Both the position numbers and the translations under genes were made by a program. Of a stretch of 64,000 nucleotides of DNA, positions 13,501-28,460 are shown in pieces (position 1 is the stretch's first letter; the number at the start of each line of letters is the position of its first letter). The notes below the pieces were generated by a model. It did not search any database. It saw only the letters and a program-made list of their open reading frames with translations, and had not been told where the DNA came from. Source of the stretch: Solea solea (taxonomy: Eukaryota > Chordata > Actinopteri > Pleuronectiformes > Soleidae); assembly GCF_958295425.1 (NCBI RefSeq), contig NC_081154.1, positions 6,607,139 to 6,671,138 on the forward strand, given 5' to 3'.

Positions 13501-15653
13501 AAAATCCCTCTTTTCTCTGAAAGAGTGCAGGTCCTCTGGATCGGATGACTCACCTTCTTCCTCTGACTGTTAGAGAACAAAACACACACAGTGACATCAG
13601 TGTTTCATATTTAGGAGTTAAAGACAAAGGCAAACTGTGTTTTATATAAACTATAGTCATGTAATCTCACAGAGATGAAGATTTTACACAGATCATGTAC
13701 AACTGCATCCATCTATTTTCTGCCACTTTATCCACTCACTCCCACACTCACACCTGTGGACAATCTAGAGCATCCAATTAACCTAATCTGCATAACTCTG
13801 GACTATGGGAGGAAGTCAGAGTACCAAAGAAAACCCACATGCACTTGAGGAAAACATCAAGTCCAGACAGAAAGGCCCAAACTATATAAATGTTATATAA
13901 AATATATAAAATGCATACTTGTGGTTTAGGTGCCTTGTAGGAGGAGGTGACTTTTTTCTTTGGTGGCCTGGCTTGGACAGGTGGAGGTGATGGAGATCGA
14001 GCGGCGGGCGACAGAGAGCGTTCCCTGCTGCGTCGATCTGACTTGCGTCTCTGAAGCCGCTCCTCCTCGTCGTGACGCCTATCCCGCCTTCTCTCCTCCT
14101 CCCTCCGTCTCTGCTCGTCCTCCCTCCGTCTCTGCTCGTCGTCCTTCCGTCTCTGCTCCTGCTCCGTCTGCTTTTGCTTCTGCTCCTCTTTCTTCTGCTG
14201 CTCCTGCACCTGGTGCTGGGACAGACTCATAGCCTGCATGGTCATCTGCTGGGCCTGTGGAGACACAGAGGGATAAAGAGTAGACATTGGCAATAAGATG
14301 AAAGAATTAACCATCTGGCTGCTGGTGGTGCATCTCACCATGAGAAGGGCCTGCTGGTTGAGAAGGGCCTGCTGTGCTGCTGCAGACTGCATTGGGTCCA
14401 TGATGGAAGGAGTCGGCATGGCGGCCTGAGGCATCATCATGGCTGTGTAGGCACAGATGTAAATTATCTGGTAAATTTAAATACTGAGCATTTATTAATA
14501 TATTCATGGACAAACCATGACATTATATGACATTCAGCACATTAACTGCCAGTTCATGTCGTTCTATGACTCCACTGTTAGCTACGAGGTTTCCTTCGGA
14601 TGGCTTGTTTTACTGCCTCACTGAAAGAAATGCAGATTTAATATTGTGTTTGCTTTTGTTTTTGCTCCTGCCAGGTAACATATGGATACTCTACATATTT
14701 AGCAATTGATGATGTTTAATAAATGATCAGAATCTATTCAAGTGTGCTAAAAGAGTTAACCTCGAGGTGAAATTTGCTTAATCAGGAACAACTGTGACTT
14801 CTTGACTAGAATAAAAGGGTTCTTGTATTCATTGCCACTGGTTTGAAGTCAGTGGGTCACAATTCATTTTTATGTAAAGAGTGGCTCAAAACAAAAACAT
14901 TCATTTAAACCTGAAAAGCAGTAAAACTATATTCAAAGAGGTGTTTCCTGTCCTTCAAGGGCAGTAAAACAGTGTTGGCACTGGGTCACAAGTTTTCAAA
15001 AAAATAGGGATTAGCCTGACAATAAAAAGGCACCTAAATAAAATAGTAATAGAGTGAATGGATTACCTGGCATGGTTGGCATGGCTGCCATAGTTGGCAT
15101 CATGGGAGCGGCACCATAGGTGGGCATTGTAGGGGTAACTGGCATTCCTAGAGAAAAAAAACAAACAAACAAGTAACATGAGCTTAGAAAACTCAATTTT
15201 CATGTCATTTATTTACTACTTCATATGAAATGATTCAAGTCTTTGAAGGTTTATTTACTAACGGCACACATGGGCCTTCTACTTACCCATAGGATAGGTT
15301 GGCATTGTCATCGGCATACCTGGTTAACAGAGACATCACACGTTTTTACAGGTAACAATTTATATTATAATATTATATCCTGCTGCTAGTTTTGTCGTTA
15401 TTCTGTATCGTCAATACTTTAAAACATGGCTCGTTTACCTGTTCACAAAAGTAACAGTGCAACAGAAATGGCCATTGTCTTACAATGTGAATTAACTTTA
15501 TTATTTTATTGATTAAAATAAAAAAAAATAATGGTGTGCACTGTGTTGTGTAGATGCAGTTTTCCTACCAGCTCCATACATGCCAGGCTGCATGGGTCCA
15601 ATCCCTCCTCCTCCTCTCATCCTGTTGTTGAACATGGCTACTCTGTCCCTGTC

Positions 15654-15690
<37 letters not shown>

Positions 15691-18600
15691 TATACTGTAA
15701 ACACGCCACATTGCATTTCACAACAACTACCGACATGAGGAGTGTGTTTTACCGCAAATACAACAACTCAGTGACTGCACACATGACATAAAACCGGAGT
15801 TACACAATCCAGCAGGGAGCAAAGTTCCCGTTCTACACACCCTATATTATAAAACTGCAGTGGAAAGCATCACGTTCACATTCTTTATAAAGAAAGACCG
15901 GATGATATCACTCACCGGAGGTCCTTGGTCGAGTACAGGATCAAACAAGTCGTCAACGTAGGCATCTATTTGTCGACTGCGCCCTGCAAACAGGCGTAGA
16001 GTAGTGAGAACCAGCCTATTCAAATGGAGGCCCGTGGGCCGCATGTGGCCCATAACCAACTTCATATAGTGGCCCAGCTAAACGAGAGAGACACTTTTCA
16101 CTGTCCCTCAAAGATTCCTACAGTAGTCTGATAGCAGTGGTAGTTCTTTTGTATTCTGTTAAGGCACTTTGAGATGTTTGTGGGTCATATATGACATGTT
16201 TACCTTATTTCAAAGAGAAACAAATGCTAACATTGTGCACCTTTTTGATTTAATGCACTTTGAGATGACAAACACATTTATTTTTGATGTTACAGCTAAT
16301 ACTGTGCACTTCTTTTTACGCAATTTGAGGTGTACGAAGGACAGGTATGACCAAAATCATTTATTGCTACTTCTTTTATTATATTTTTAATGCACTTTTT
16401 GATGTACTTTTTAAACGTGTCCTCCAATGATTTACCAGTATTTATCAGTATTTTACCTACAATGAGTATAATGTGGGACGTGAGTGACGTTTGCAGACAC
16501 ACAAACCATGAATCCGCCTCAACACATTACCTTCCTGCGGATAATCTAATCCCCAGCGTCCTCCCTCGTGAGAAGACAGGCGAGGAGCTTGTACTGGAGG
16601 TGCTGGTGGGATGATGTCAAATGAATCTGCAGCTGACGTCCTGGAGGAAAGGAGACAGAGACACTTACAGCGGTAAGTCAATCCGGACTGACTTAGAGTA
16701 TAGTACAGTGTACAGTGAGTGCTTCACCGGTCTACCTGTCTTCATGGCTGAACAGGTAGTCCGAGTTTGCAGCTAGAGGTGGCACCACTTCAGATTCTGC
16801 TCCCCCCAGCAGATCCATGACAAAGTCTGAGCCGGCCAGATCTGACCAGCCTTCCTCGTTCAAAAGAGACACCGACCAGCCCTGCGTCGCTTCCATCACA
16901 CCTCTAAAACACATCACACGTCACATTAAATACAGAGACTTTAATAAGTACATGAAGTATAGTAAATAGTCTGAAACTAGGTTAGTACCTGAAATTGAGA
17001 AGCCATGAGGCCAGCTGCTCACCAGTAGTCCACGACTCCACTTCACTTGCTAGTTTCTCATCTTGAATAAAAGTTATTTTTAAGTTATTGGTTTTGACAT
17101 GTTGCCTAAAGACAACTGTGTTTTTTGCTGAATGTGTGAGTCTCACCATTAAAAGTGTGCACATCCAACAGCATGGCGCCCTTTCTCTGGCTAGACGTCC
17201 ACTCCAGGTGGGTGGGAGGGTAAATGCGTGACGTGGGAGCTGGAAGCTGCAGAGACGTGAGCAGTTTGTGTTGGCACAGTGAACGGTACCCACCTGGACC
17301 ATAGTCTGACACATACCTGGAGGAGAAACACTGAGTTACATTCAGACAGATAAAGGAGTTCTCACAGGGGGGGACAAAAAAAACCCAAGACAGATAGATA
17401 GATAAATACTTTATTGATCTCCCATAGGTGAAATACAGATTGACTGATTATTTTTCATGGGAAACAAAGCCCAGCCCAAATAGACTTACAAGCCACAGTA
17501 CAATATACATTAGAAATAATCTAACAACTGTTTTTTTTCCAGGCTTTAGACACACCAGGCATCGTAAAGTTATAAGCAGTAGTTTATTTATGGAAACTTT
17601 TCCTCTTTTTGAGGAGGCTAAGAGTAAAATCAGTTCATTAAAAAAAAGAAAGAAAAAAAAAGAAACGTCCAATGAGGTAATGCTAACCTTTTATGGTGTT
17701 TTTATTATATTATTTTTTGTGTCATTTTCTGTGCTATTATAACATAAAAGATGTTTAGCTTGGTGTTTTGCATGTAACCCATGTGACACACTTAAAAGGT
17801 ACTGTATACTATATGTTCCTCACTAACTGTTGGTAATTGAGGCCAAGCAAATTTAGCACCTACTTGAGCAGGTGTTTGTCCAGTGATTGCGAGGGGGCAA
17901 AGGCACTGAGGCAGCAGGCCAGCAGCAGCCAGCCCTTCAGGCCTTTCTCCTCCTGCAGGCCCCAAGTGTGGTAAGCCAGCTGGGCCAGGACCTCGTCCCT
18001 CAGAGCTGGCCGGCTCTGGCACTTTTCCACAATGTAATTACCCAACATTTGCTCCTGCCAGCTGCTGAGATCCTGCTCACCTGTAAACCTCAAGATCTGA
18101 GGAGAAAATTATTGAAAATTAGGAAAGCGTTGACATCCACTTAAAGACTTAATTTCATCTGGTACAGACCAGTTTGTAAATTTCCACTGCGGTTTTGGCA
18201 TCTTCTGGCTCCAGAGGGGTGAGCGGCCTCTGAAGGGGGTATTCCTGAGGCTGGCCCCATGTATCCTGAGAGAGACACCACATGAAGATATGTAAATATG
18301 TAAAAGCAATGTGGACATTTGTTTCTGTCTCACAACATAAATTTCAGCAACTAAAAAAAGAAAGAAAAAACTGACTGTAAACCTGGAGTTGAATTTCCAG
18401 GCAGGCAAATAGAGTTAAATCATTTAAAGCTCCAGTTCAGAACACCAGCACCCCCTGTGGACATCTGAATAATTACCAAAACATTACCTGCTCTCTATAT
18501 AACTAACTACACATATCTAGTAAATTATGTCCTTAGTACAGAGTGATTATAGGAGAACTTGGAGCTGCATGGTGCAGGAACAGCAGCAGCTCTGAGGTGT

Positions 18601-21600
18601 AAAGTGCAGAGGCAGAGAACTGGGTTTATGCAAATGTGTGTAATCCGGCCGCACTCACCTTTAATGTGGACTTGGCATAGCGAGAGAACGGGAATCTGTC
18701 TATATCCCGAGGCAGACCGAGATTGTGTTTCGCTTTCACCTGAGGAGGTGCAGCCTCTGTAACCGCTGGCAAATGCTGCCGCCCTGGTGGAAAAGAATGG
18801 AACTAGAGTCAATCATGATACAATGCAACAGGACAGAGGGGATGAATGTGTGCAGATAGTAGTGTGAATAAATCAGTCTTCTTGTGTTGAGCTGCTTGTT
18901 GATGCCAACCTGTGGAACTGAGAAGTCTGGCCGACAGCTCAGCAGGAATCTCCAATCTCCCAACATCCTGACGGTAAAACCACGTCAGTTATCAGTGTAA
19001 AAGAAAGAAGCTCAGTGCTTTTAGAGACTTAAATCTGTGTTGTTGATGAAGTTTGTGGTCTTACCATTCCTGGAGACACAGACTTCTTCTTTCTCACCGT
19101 TTCTTTGTTTCTCTCATGTAATTCCTGAAATAACGGACATGGAAAGCGAATCAACAACGAACCACTGAAGAAGTCACAGTTGTTCCTAATTTAGCAAATT
19201 TCACTTCAAGCTGACCAGTGTGTAAAGGTTGTTATCCAGGTACATCAACACTTCCTCGTCTCGCCTGAGGAGTGTGTTTCTATTCTCGGGTACACATTCT
19301 GTTATATACTCCTGTTGCTCCGCCCTATTTATTATGATAGTTCCAAAAGTCCACTCGGTTGTTGTTTTTTTTTTTTTTTCCAGAGAGGAATTACATGAAT
19401 ATAACCCTGTGGCATCATTCCACCCTTATTTCATATTTGTGTATTTAAATGTCATGCTTATTGGTCATAGGTCACCAGATAAACAACTACAGATCAGCTG
19501 TGGCATGCACTGCACATTTACTGTGTCTTACACATCCATGGACAAACATTCTTTTGTCATGACTTCCACTTGAATAAAGTTATCAAATATAATCCATAAT
19601 CGTTTTTCTACAAATAGTCAGGCAGCCTCACCCCGGATTAATGAGTGACTTTCCCAAACCAAACAAGTGTATTTACAAACCAACCCACCCTCTGGTTTAC
19701 AGGGTCACTGCCATATTTAGCAAAATATTTGAAAATAAATATATCTTTTTTGGAATATCATAGAATTTAGTTCACATATTCTTAAATCTCTGGAGGATAA
19801 TTCTCACTTATCCAGAAAAACAAATTCAGTGTATGAACAATACTGAGTCTTTACCTGACATCTTTACCTTTATTTATTTATTTACACACGTTTAAATAAA
19901 CAAATTTAGCTGGGGAAGACACAAAAAAACCACAATATTTTGATTATTAGTCCCTAAACCCCCTTAACGGCATATAAAGAAATTCTATAGCATCTTATTT
20001 CAGATCCTCTCTAACATAAGTGGTCCGTTCCGACCGAGTATAGTAAATATTTATGTCTTGCCGCTCGTCATATTTGAAGTGATTGTCTCTTACGTACCAT
20101 TAAACAAAAAGGGTCTTCATTTTCCCATAAAAAAACATTGTGTAATATCTTCTAAAGGAGCATTTCTGAGAAATCATTGACTGCTCTGGCCTTTTTCCAG
20201 GAAATAATTAGGAAAATAAAGAGTCACCTGCAAAAATCTGTCAATGTAAATCTTATTTTTTCTATACAGCTGAAGAATGTTTGTAAATAGCCTTCAACAG
20301 CTGGTATACTGCTCATAGTCCAACCTTAAAAAAACACCCAATACGCCGACAGTGATACACCTGAAGGTTTAAAAACTAAACGCAAAAAGTTTGGACAGTA
20401 GCTGTAGCTGAAAGAAGCATCTCTTGGTTCAAACAACTGGCTTTGTACTACTTAAGAGAAAAGCAGCCTTACCTGTCACTGCTGTGGGATTGGACGTGGA
20501 AGGAACAGGTTACAGGACGTGGAACAAGAGATTCAGCACTGCTTCAAATTTCACTCAGACGGACTGAAGTCCAGGTCGAAGTAGGAGTGACTGAGGTGTA
20601 AGCAGGGCGTGTGTCCAAATGACATGACTAACGCCAGATAAGCCAGATAAGACTTTTTTTTTTTATTTTATTGTTCATAGTTCATATATTAATAAATAAA
20701 CACACAGGGTGTTATCACTGATTGGGGGTGGGGGGGGGGATGGGATGGGTGAACTTCTCCGATTATAGATTAAATGCTGTAGTGTCAGTCGTCTCGTAGT
20801 ATTGCAGCCGAATCAGTCGGAGCAAAGGTTTACGGCACAATAAAGTTAGCAAACACAGGGCTGTGCAGAAACCTGTCACTGCAGTGATGGGAGGGATTTA
20901 TTTACCTTCCTCCAGTGGCGTCTCTTGATGGTGTCTCTAGTTACGAGCATCGCAGCCCAGAACTGGGTGAAGGACTGCTTTAGGCGCTTGAAGTGCTTCC
21001 TGGAAGAAGACAGGGGGCAGCAACACACAGTGTTCTTCAATTCGGATTCTCTGTACTCATCTTTAAGTTGCTTGTTACACTTTTTATGAAACAGTTACAA
21101 CATGGTAATATTGTGATAATGTTGTCAAATATGACATTTTCTCATGTTTATGTGTCTCCAGACTGTCTGTTCATAAATAAATGAATAAAAATCTTGAATT
21201 TTTAATGTAATAATATAGTAATGTTACAGTTATTTCCAAAATAAAATCCAGGTAATAGCTTGTCAATGATAATTACTATAGGCTCATGAAATAAATAATT
21301 ACCACACAGTGTTATTACCAAGCAATTAGTATAGAAATATGATGTTTTTTACCATTATATTACTTCTCTATAACCACCTATCCATTTTTGATTTACCATA
21401 TCATCAACAGAAATTTAATTTTATTACCAAAGACAAAGTGGATATTGTTTTGGATTTTAATGCTTCTAGTATTTATAGGAATATTTCATATAAATCCTCT
21501 CTGGTCGCCATAATCTCTGTACCTGGCCTGGTGTCCTCGTATGTGGCTCTGGATGACGATGGCTTTCTGTCTGAAGAACTTAAAGTTCCTCCGGCAGAGG

Positions 21601-24600
21601 AAGCCCCTGATGTTCCTCTGGATAGTGACGGCAGCCCAGGTCTGAGTGGTGATCCACTTGTCCTCCAGCTGCTGGTGCAGCAGCTCCTTGAGGAACACCT
21701 GCACGAACATGCACATATTACGTCAAAACGGGAAAAGATCAAGTAATCGGGGTCATCGTGACGGGAGTGGTTTCCAAACCTTGGTGAGGCCCAGTCGGTA
21801 GTGCTCGTCCTCTGCACCAATCATGTCCAGCAGAGCCACCGTCTGTTCCCTGTCTGACTGCTCAACCTCACGCAGGTTGAGCAGAACCCCGTACCTGTGA
21901 CAGAGAAACACATAGCGTCGTAGTCTTGGAAAAGCCCCAAATCTAAAATCAGTCGTGCATTTTTTCCACATTTCGGTTACTTCAATACTGACTACTGAAA
22001 ATCCAAACATTTTCCTATTTGTATTTTTGTTTTACTACAAAATAACTGTATCTAAGTTAAGGAAATATCAGTATCCATCCATCTTCTACTGCTTTAACCT
22101 CCACATGAATCCCTGTAAGTAACTAAGAGTATGGTGAAAAAAACCTTTCAATGAAGTAATGGTATTGAATCCGTATGGGAAAACCCTCTTTCCTGATGTG
22201 GATGGTCTCCATCATCCCTGCATGTCTCAGCTGGGCTGACACATAGTCCACATCAAATATACCAGGAAGCTACTCAAGGACAGAGAATTGCAAGAACATT
22301 ATCCAGGAAACAGGAAATAACAGTTCCTGCTGTCAGTGACATTGAAATTAAAATAGTTGAGGTTACCTTGACAAAGTTTGGCTTCACACAACGAATAAAC
22401 ATAGTTTTGCATCTGTTTTTTTGGGGGGGGCGGAAGCAGAGAGACAAGTTAGCATAGCATCATTTTTACCTGAATTGTCTTCTGTAATACAAATAACAGG
22501 CATGTGGTAAAAGGTGATTCATGATGTGACATCTTAGCCTTTCAGTCATTTAAGATATTTGTCCTCTTGTGAAATCCCTGGTGAACTATTCTCCTGTCTC
22601 TTATCTCGTTACATCGATCTGTAAGTGCAAGGAACATCTGTCCATCTGTCTGTCTGTTAACCGTCTGTTTGTCCAACAGGATTCAAATTTGCCAGGTGAC
22701 TGACTAAGAGCACCAGAGTGCGCACTTCGATGTTTGGATAAGAAACGTAAGATTTATCCGTTAAATCCATGATCCAAACACGCTTTGATTTTAGATACAC
22801 GTCATCCACACAAAGTCAAACAGTGCTACAGATGTGCATAAGACCGAGAGTTGTATAAGAGTGAGTTGTACCTCTCCAGGCGCGTGGTGAGTTCATTCAA
22901 GGACTGGAGGAAGTGTGAGGTAACAGTAGAGGGCTGATGGCGGAGGCCCCTGCCTCTCCATCCCAACTCTCTCTGCTGAATGTAACCGTCCTGAACCTTC
23001 CGGAACAGCTCTGAAACCATCTGACCAACACGGCCGCATGAAGAAACATTACGTTGTCTGTGCGTCACTGCTGGTGTGGAAGCCTACAGATCATATGTAT
23101 CCAGGTTTTTCACCTTTAACTGACTCTTGGCAAAAAGCTCCACCACTTCTGTCCTAAACTGGTCATGATTCTTATTCAGGAAATTATGGACCTGGAAGAT
23201 ATGGAGTGTTATGTCCTTGCATCAGCATCAACCAGAAAAATTGACACTTTACACCGTAAAATAAATCCAGGTCAAGGCACTCAATTTTTTGGGGGGCTTT
23301 GAACATTTAAAAACACCACACACAATAATGATTCCTTCATGTGTGCTTGTTCTGACTGATACCTGATAGGTGACCGCTCCAGCATAGTGATAAATAGTGA
23401 AGACTGGATGTGGGTTCTTGGGCTTGGCATAGTAGGGACTGTTCCCATGGTGGTAGTGGCACTTCTGGAGGAAGGTGTGGTCAGTGGCCTGAGATGTACA
23501 AAGCAGCAGAATGAGTCATTTAAACACAAACCTCTGCAGGAGAAAGGCAAGTTGAGACCATTATTGGGATTCCTGTGTATTTGGCTGAATCAGATAAAGG
23601 CTGTGTAAGTATTTGTGTGTGTGTGTGTGTGTGTGTGTGTACCTGAGGGAGGCTGGTCTGGTCGTCCAGTATACGCAGGATGCCTTGTGGTCTAGAGGAG
23701 ATCATCTCCAGACAAGAGTGGAAGTTCTTGAGTGGCACCGAGTACCATTGGATGTGCTCTGCAGTGTACTCATCCTGTAGGAGACAGAGTAATACTGCAG
23801 TGGTACTACAGAGGGCGATGTTTGGTTTGAAAGAATAGTGATTTTAGTGAAAAGAAACCCTGCCTATTACTCCAGTTTTAGCAGAATTTACTTTAACTCT
23901 GAGAACACAGAGCTTTTAAATAAAGAGGCTATAATAATGTGCAATATAGAGTGTTTTGTTTTTCATTTCCACCAACTACTGTATATAAACACACCGGAGT
24001 AAAAAGTAACCAACATTTTAATTTGTCAAATATGTGGAAAAACTTCACAGTTCAAAGTTCGATTGGCTCGTTTTTATGAACAGAAATAAAAGAAAAAGTC
24101 TAAAGTCTATTTTATTTTCCTGCACAATATATCGCTACTCTCGTTTTTTTTTTTTTTTTTTTTAAAAAGCACTAAAAAATGAATCATATAAAAACACCCT
24201 CACAATGTCCATATAAGGAGTTGTATAATATTCCCACAGCGATTTACCAAGGGTGCACAAGGGTTAAGGTCCTTTTATTGACAAAACAGTACAAAACCCT
24301 TAATAAAATAGCACCTGCTTACATTTCAGCTCTTTTAATACCATATAACTGAGCAAGAATCACCATGCTGGTGTTTAAAGGTTTCAAAAACCCTTGGATC
24401 ACCCTGTCCAGCTACTACAACTATTTTATTCACACAAGCATTTGAGTGATAAATGATTTTGCTTCTATTTTTGTGCCTCTTTTAAAACCAGACTGAAGCC
24501 CCTTTCCCCCTATAATACTGTATCCCAATTTATGCACTTTATCTTCTTGTGTATATATATTTTTTAATCATGTTATTAAGCACTTTGAGTTGCAGTGTAT

Positions 24601-26709
24601 GTATGAAAGGTAAAATACAAACATTATCTTTAATGATTACTCGATCCTAACTGACCTGCTCCTGAGCGATCACTGCCTTGTTGACAAAGTGCTGCAGCTT
24701 TTCGTTGGCAAAGTTGATACACAGCTGCTCAAAGCTGTTCACCTCCAGGTCCTACAGCAGAAGAGAGCAACCGTGACACGACATCCAAGACGTCGACCGT
24801 TTACCTCGTCAGCTTCCAGAGTCCGGGGACGCCCACCTCAAACCCATAGATGTCCAGAATCCCGACCGTGCTGTCCATCTCTGCGGGACTCAGCCAGTCG
24901 TTGATCTGCTCCAACAACCAGTCGAACAAAACTGCGTACAAGGCTTTGGCAATGGCATCTCTGCAAGACAATGAAGGAAATGAGGCACATGTGCCTTTCA
25001 GTGGTGAAAGTACAACACAACCTGGGAGAACAGCCCTGATTCTGACAAAGCCTTTTGAAATTGTGAGGAAAAATCTGTGAGAATCACTGTGAGAAGAGAA
25101 AGATTCTTCTTCTGTTAACTCAAGGTGATGTTACGAGTAAACCAACTGGTACTTTTATCATAAGTTGAGTTTTGGTTTGTGCATCATCCAGTTATCCATG
25201 TTGTGTAATGTGTGTGCTCGCTGTGCTGCATTATCATACAGAGATCTTCTTACCGGGATTCTATGGCACTTTCCACAGACAGAGGGCAGTAGATCCTGTC
25301 GTAGGTCGTTTCCTGCAGATAAGAGACCCATCAATGTGCCCATTTTTTTTAGCTCTGTGTAAATAAAGCCAGGAGAGGCTACTGACTGTGACTCTGTGTG
25401 TGATGACGGTCTGCAGGGCCTCGGAGGAAATCTGCAGCAAGGAGCCCACTCTCCTGGTCTCAGCCTCACTGAAGATGTGGGACACCTCGAAGGACTCGCT
25501 CTGAAACAACACCCTAACGCGTAAAATGCCACTGTTCGATTTTACTAACTCTAACTCTTCTACACACTCACCTCATAAGAGCTGAAGCAGATGTTGCCGA
25601 GCTGCAGGATGGAGGACAGAATGGCCCAGATGTTGGAGATCTGGTCGGCGTGAAGCCCGATGGTCTCGAAGCACTGAACCAAAAGTTGGAAGTCCTGTTT
25701 GTCCTGCTTCTCATTCAACTCACAGGAGCCACCCTGGTAGGAGGACACACATGTTTAGTGAGTAAAAAGAAAGGGGAAACTAAGAAGAAATAATGTTTGT
25801 CTGATTTACTTGGTTTAGGTAGTAATAGGTCTCAGCTCCCTGCAGGTACAGCTCCTGTTTGTCCCAGTCATTCATACCAGCCAGCAGCTCATAAAACACA
25901 TGGTAGTTCCTCTCCTTATTGGCCTTTAAGGGAAACAAGACAACAACACTTGAAAAAACTTGAAAAAACTTGAAAAAACTTCAATAAATCTCCCTAGAAC
26001 AGAAGAAAATAAATGAAATACTCAGATCTAGTGATTGAATCATCCTAAAACAATTAATAACAGAGTTTGACGTCATAAAAGATACACAAATATAATCCTA
26101 CTTTGAACACACAGCAAACCTCACTCAGTATTCTCACCTGAAATACAACTCTGGACTTCTCCAGGAGATATTTGGACAGTGAGGTTCCTATGACAACGCC
26201 ACTGTCAACAAAGACACAAATATGAAAGAAAACAGCTGGAGTCAATCTTGTGGAGGAGGAATCAGAAGGTGAAACATCAGAGCAAAGACGAGACGAGGTG
26301 GAACTCACTGGAGAATGTGGATGTGGAGGTACTTCCCAAAGCGGCTGGAGTTGTTGTTGAGGATCGTCTTGGCATTCCCAAAACTCTCCAGAATGGGAAA
26401 GACCTCCATGGGCTGGTAGAAGAACAAGTCAATGAAAGCAAAAGGGTTTGTAAAGACAGCAACTTGTGCTTGCTACTGGCTTTCTGCATCACTAACGGAG
26501 GTGTTTTATGAATTTTCCTCAGAATATTACCTGTCGCAGGTTGTTGTCTGCGCCCTGGTACATCGAGCTGAGGTAGTGGACTATCAGCTTGGTGGCTTCC
26601 GTCTTTCCTGAACCGCTCTGGCCACTGCACACATGCACATTTTACATCACTGTTAATTAGCAATAATATTATTAAAAGACACATACATATATATGTATAT
26701 ATATGTATA

Positions 26710-26755
<46 letters not shown>

Positions 26756-26876
26756 TACACATATATACATATATACATATATACATATATACATACATAT
26801 ATATACATATATGTATATATATACATATATACATATATACATATATACACATATATATACATATATACATACATAT

Positions 26877-26912
<36 letters not shown>

Positions 26913-27947
26913 CGCCTTATTCTTTAAAATATGCATGTGGATATAAAAAAATTGCTTAAATTCTGATCATCTTACGTGTGCATACACAGGGGAAAACAAA
27001 AGTACATGGAAATATACTGTGTAATTCATGTAATTGGTGGGTTTTTATCACGACCTGATAACGATGCACTGCTCCTGCGTGTCGCTCTGAGACTCACTGA
27101 AGGCCATGTCAGCGATGGCGTACACGTGGCTAAAGGAGAGAACAAAAAGCACGTAAAACTCAAGAAGGAAATGAGGTTCAGAGCGACTGAAACACACAAT
27201 ATTCACTGTAGGTTTTTGACTCACGGGGGATTTTTCTGTTGTGCTCTGCCCTGGTACTTCTGTCTCAGCTCATCTGTGTAGATATTAAGGGCCTTGAAGG
27301 GGTTCATGGACAGAAGTATGTTTCCAATGTAAGTCTGGAAGAGCAATGACATGCGTTCAGTGGATTATAACATACAAACACTCTAAAACAAACCATATAG
27401 CATTGGAGAATTTAATCGTTGTTGGTGGAGAAACTGGTTGCGCTTGTTATAATAATAGGAATTTTCTGTGAGGCACATGCAGTATTTAGCAAACAGGCCG
27501 ACTCGTATACATTCGTACCTGTCACTCAGGCTCTGTTGCTGCCAGGATGAATCAGAACTGAACCTGCAGCAGCGGCTGCAGATGACTCAAGCCTCAATAC
27601 ATGGGGGTGCCAGCTCCATTAGGTGAGCTACCACGCAACTACTAACATAAATATTTGATTTCCTTTCCGATAGGTAACAATTGATTAGCTGTTACATATG
27701 CAGGGCCCATCAGACTTGGTCCAGGTGGGGTAATGAGTAGAAGGCATACCTTCGCCTGATTCAGATAACTCCTGGAAATGCACCTTTAACACTCGAGCTT
27801 GTTGTTATTATTAACACCGTTATAACGAATGTAATGAAACTTACATAAATACAATCACGGTGGAATCTCTTCTTCAGGTTCAAAAGCACAGAGCTCTCGC
27901 TGACCTCTCTAAGAACACAGAGGAACGAGGTTAACATGACATAAATA

Positions 27948-27994
<47 letters not shown>

Positions 27995-28420
27995 GTGAAC
28001 GCACTTCAGTTGTGACAAATCTTCCACTTCATCCACCTCGACAACTTGTTTGCTTCTTGGCAAAACAAACTGAAAAAAAAAGAAAGAAGAAGCGACTGTA
28101 ACAGCATCACCAGGTCGCATCAGGATCAGGAACGACTCACGACCCAATTTAGAACATATACTGTATGTATAAATAAATGAATGAGAGGATTTGATTGCGT
28201 GTTACTCAATGGATAAACACAAATACTTTACAATTGTTGTTTTATAATGTAGAATGAACACCTGTGTGCTGATCAGTCGGCTCTCCAACATCACCTGGGT
28301 GGGGTCCTCTGATTCCCATGGGGCCCTGGACTGTCCCCCGTTGTCATAGGCTGTCCATTTGTTTAGCTTTTCCACCGTCTGGTGGGGCAACAGGTTGTCG
28401 GCACTGAGCCAGTCCTGTAC

Positions 28421-28460
<40 letters not shown>

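Noticed and set aside
26653..26959. Several Tyr/Ile-rich frames on both strands
   Set aside because: They are translations of the TA/TATACA microsatellite.
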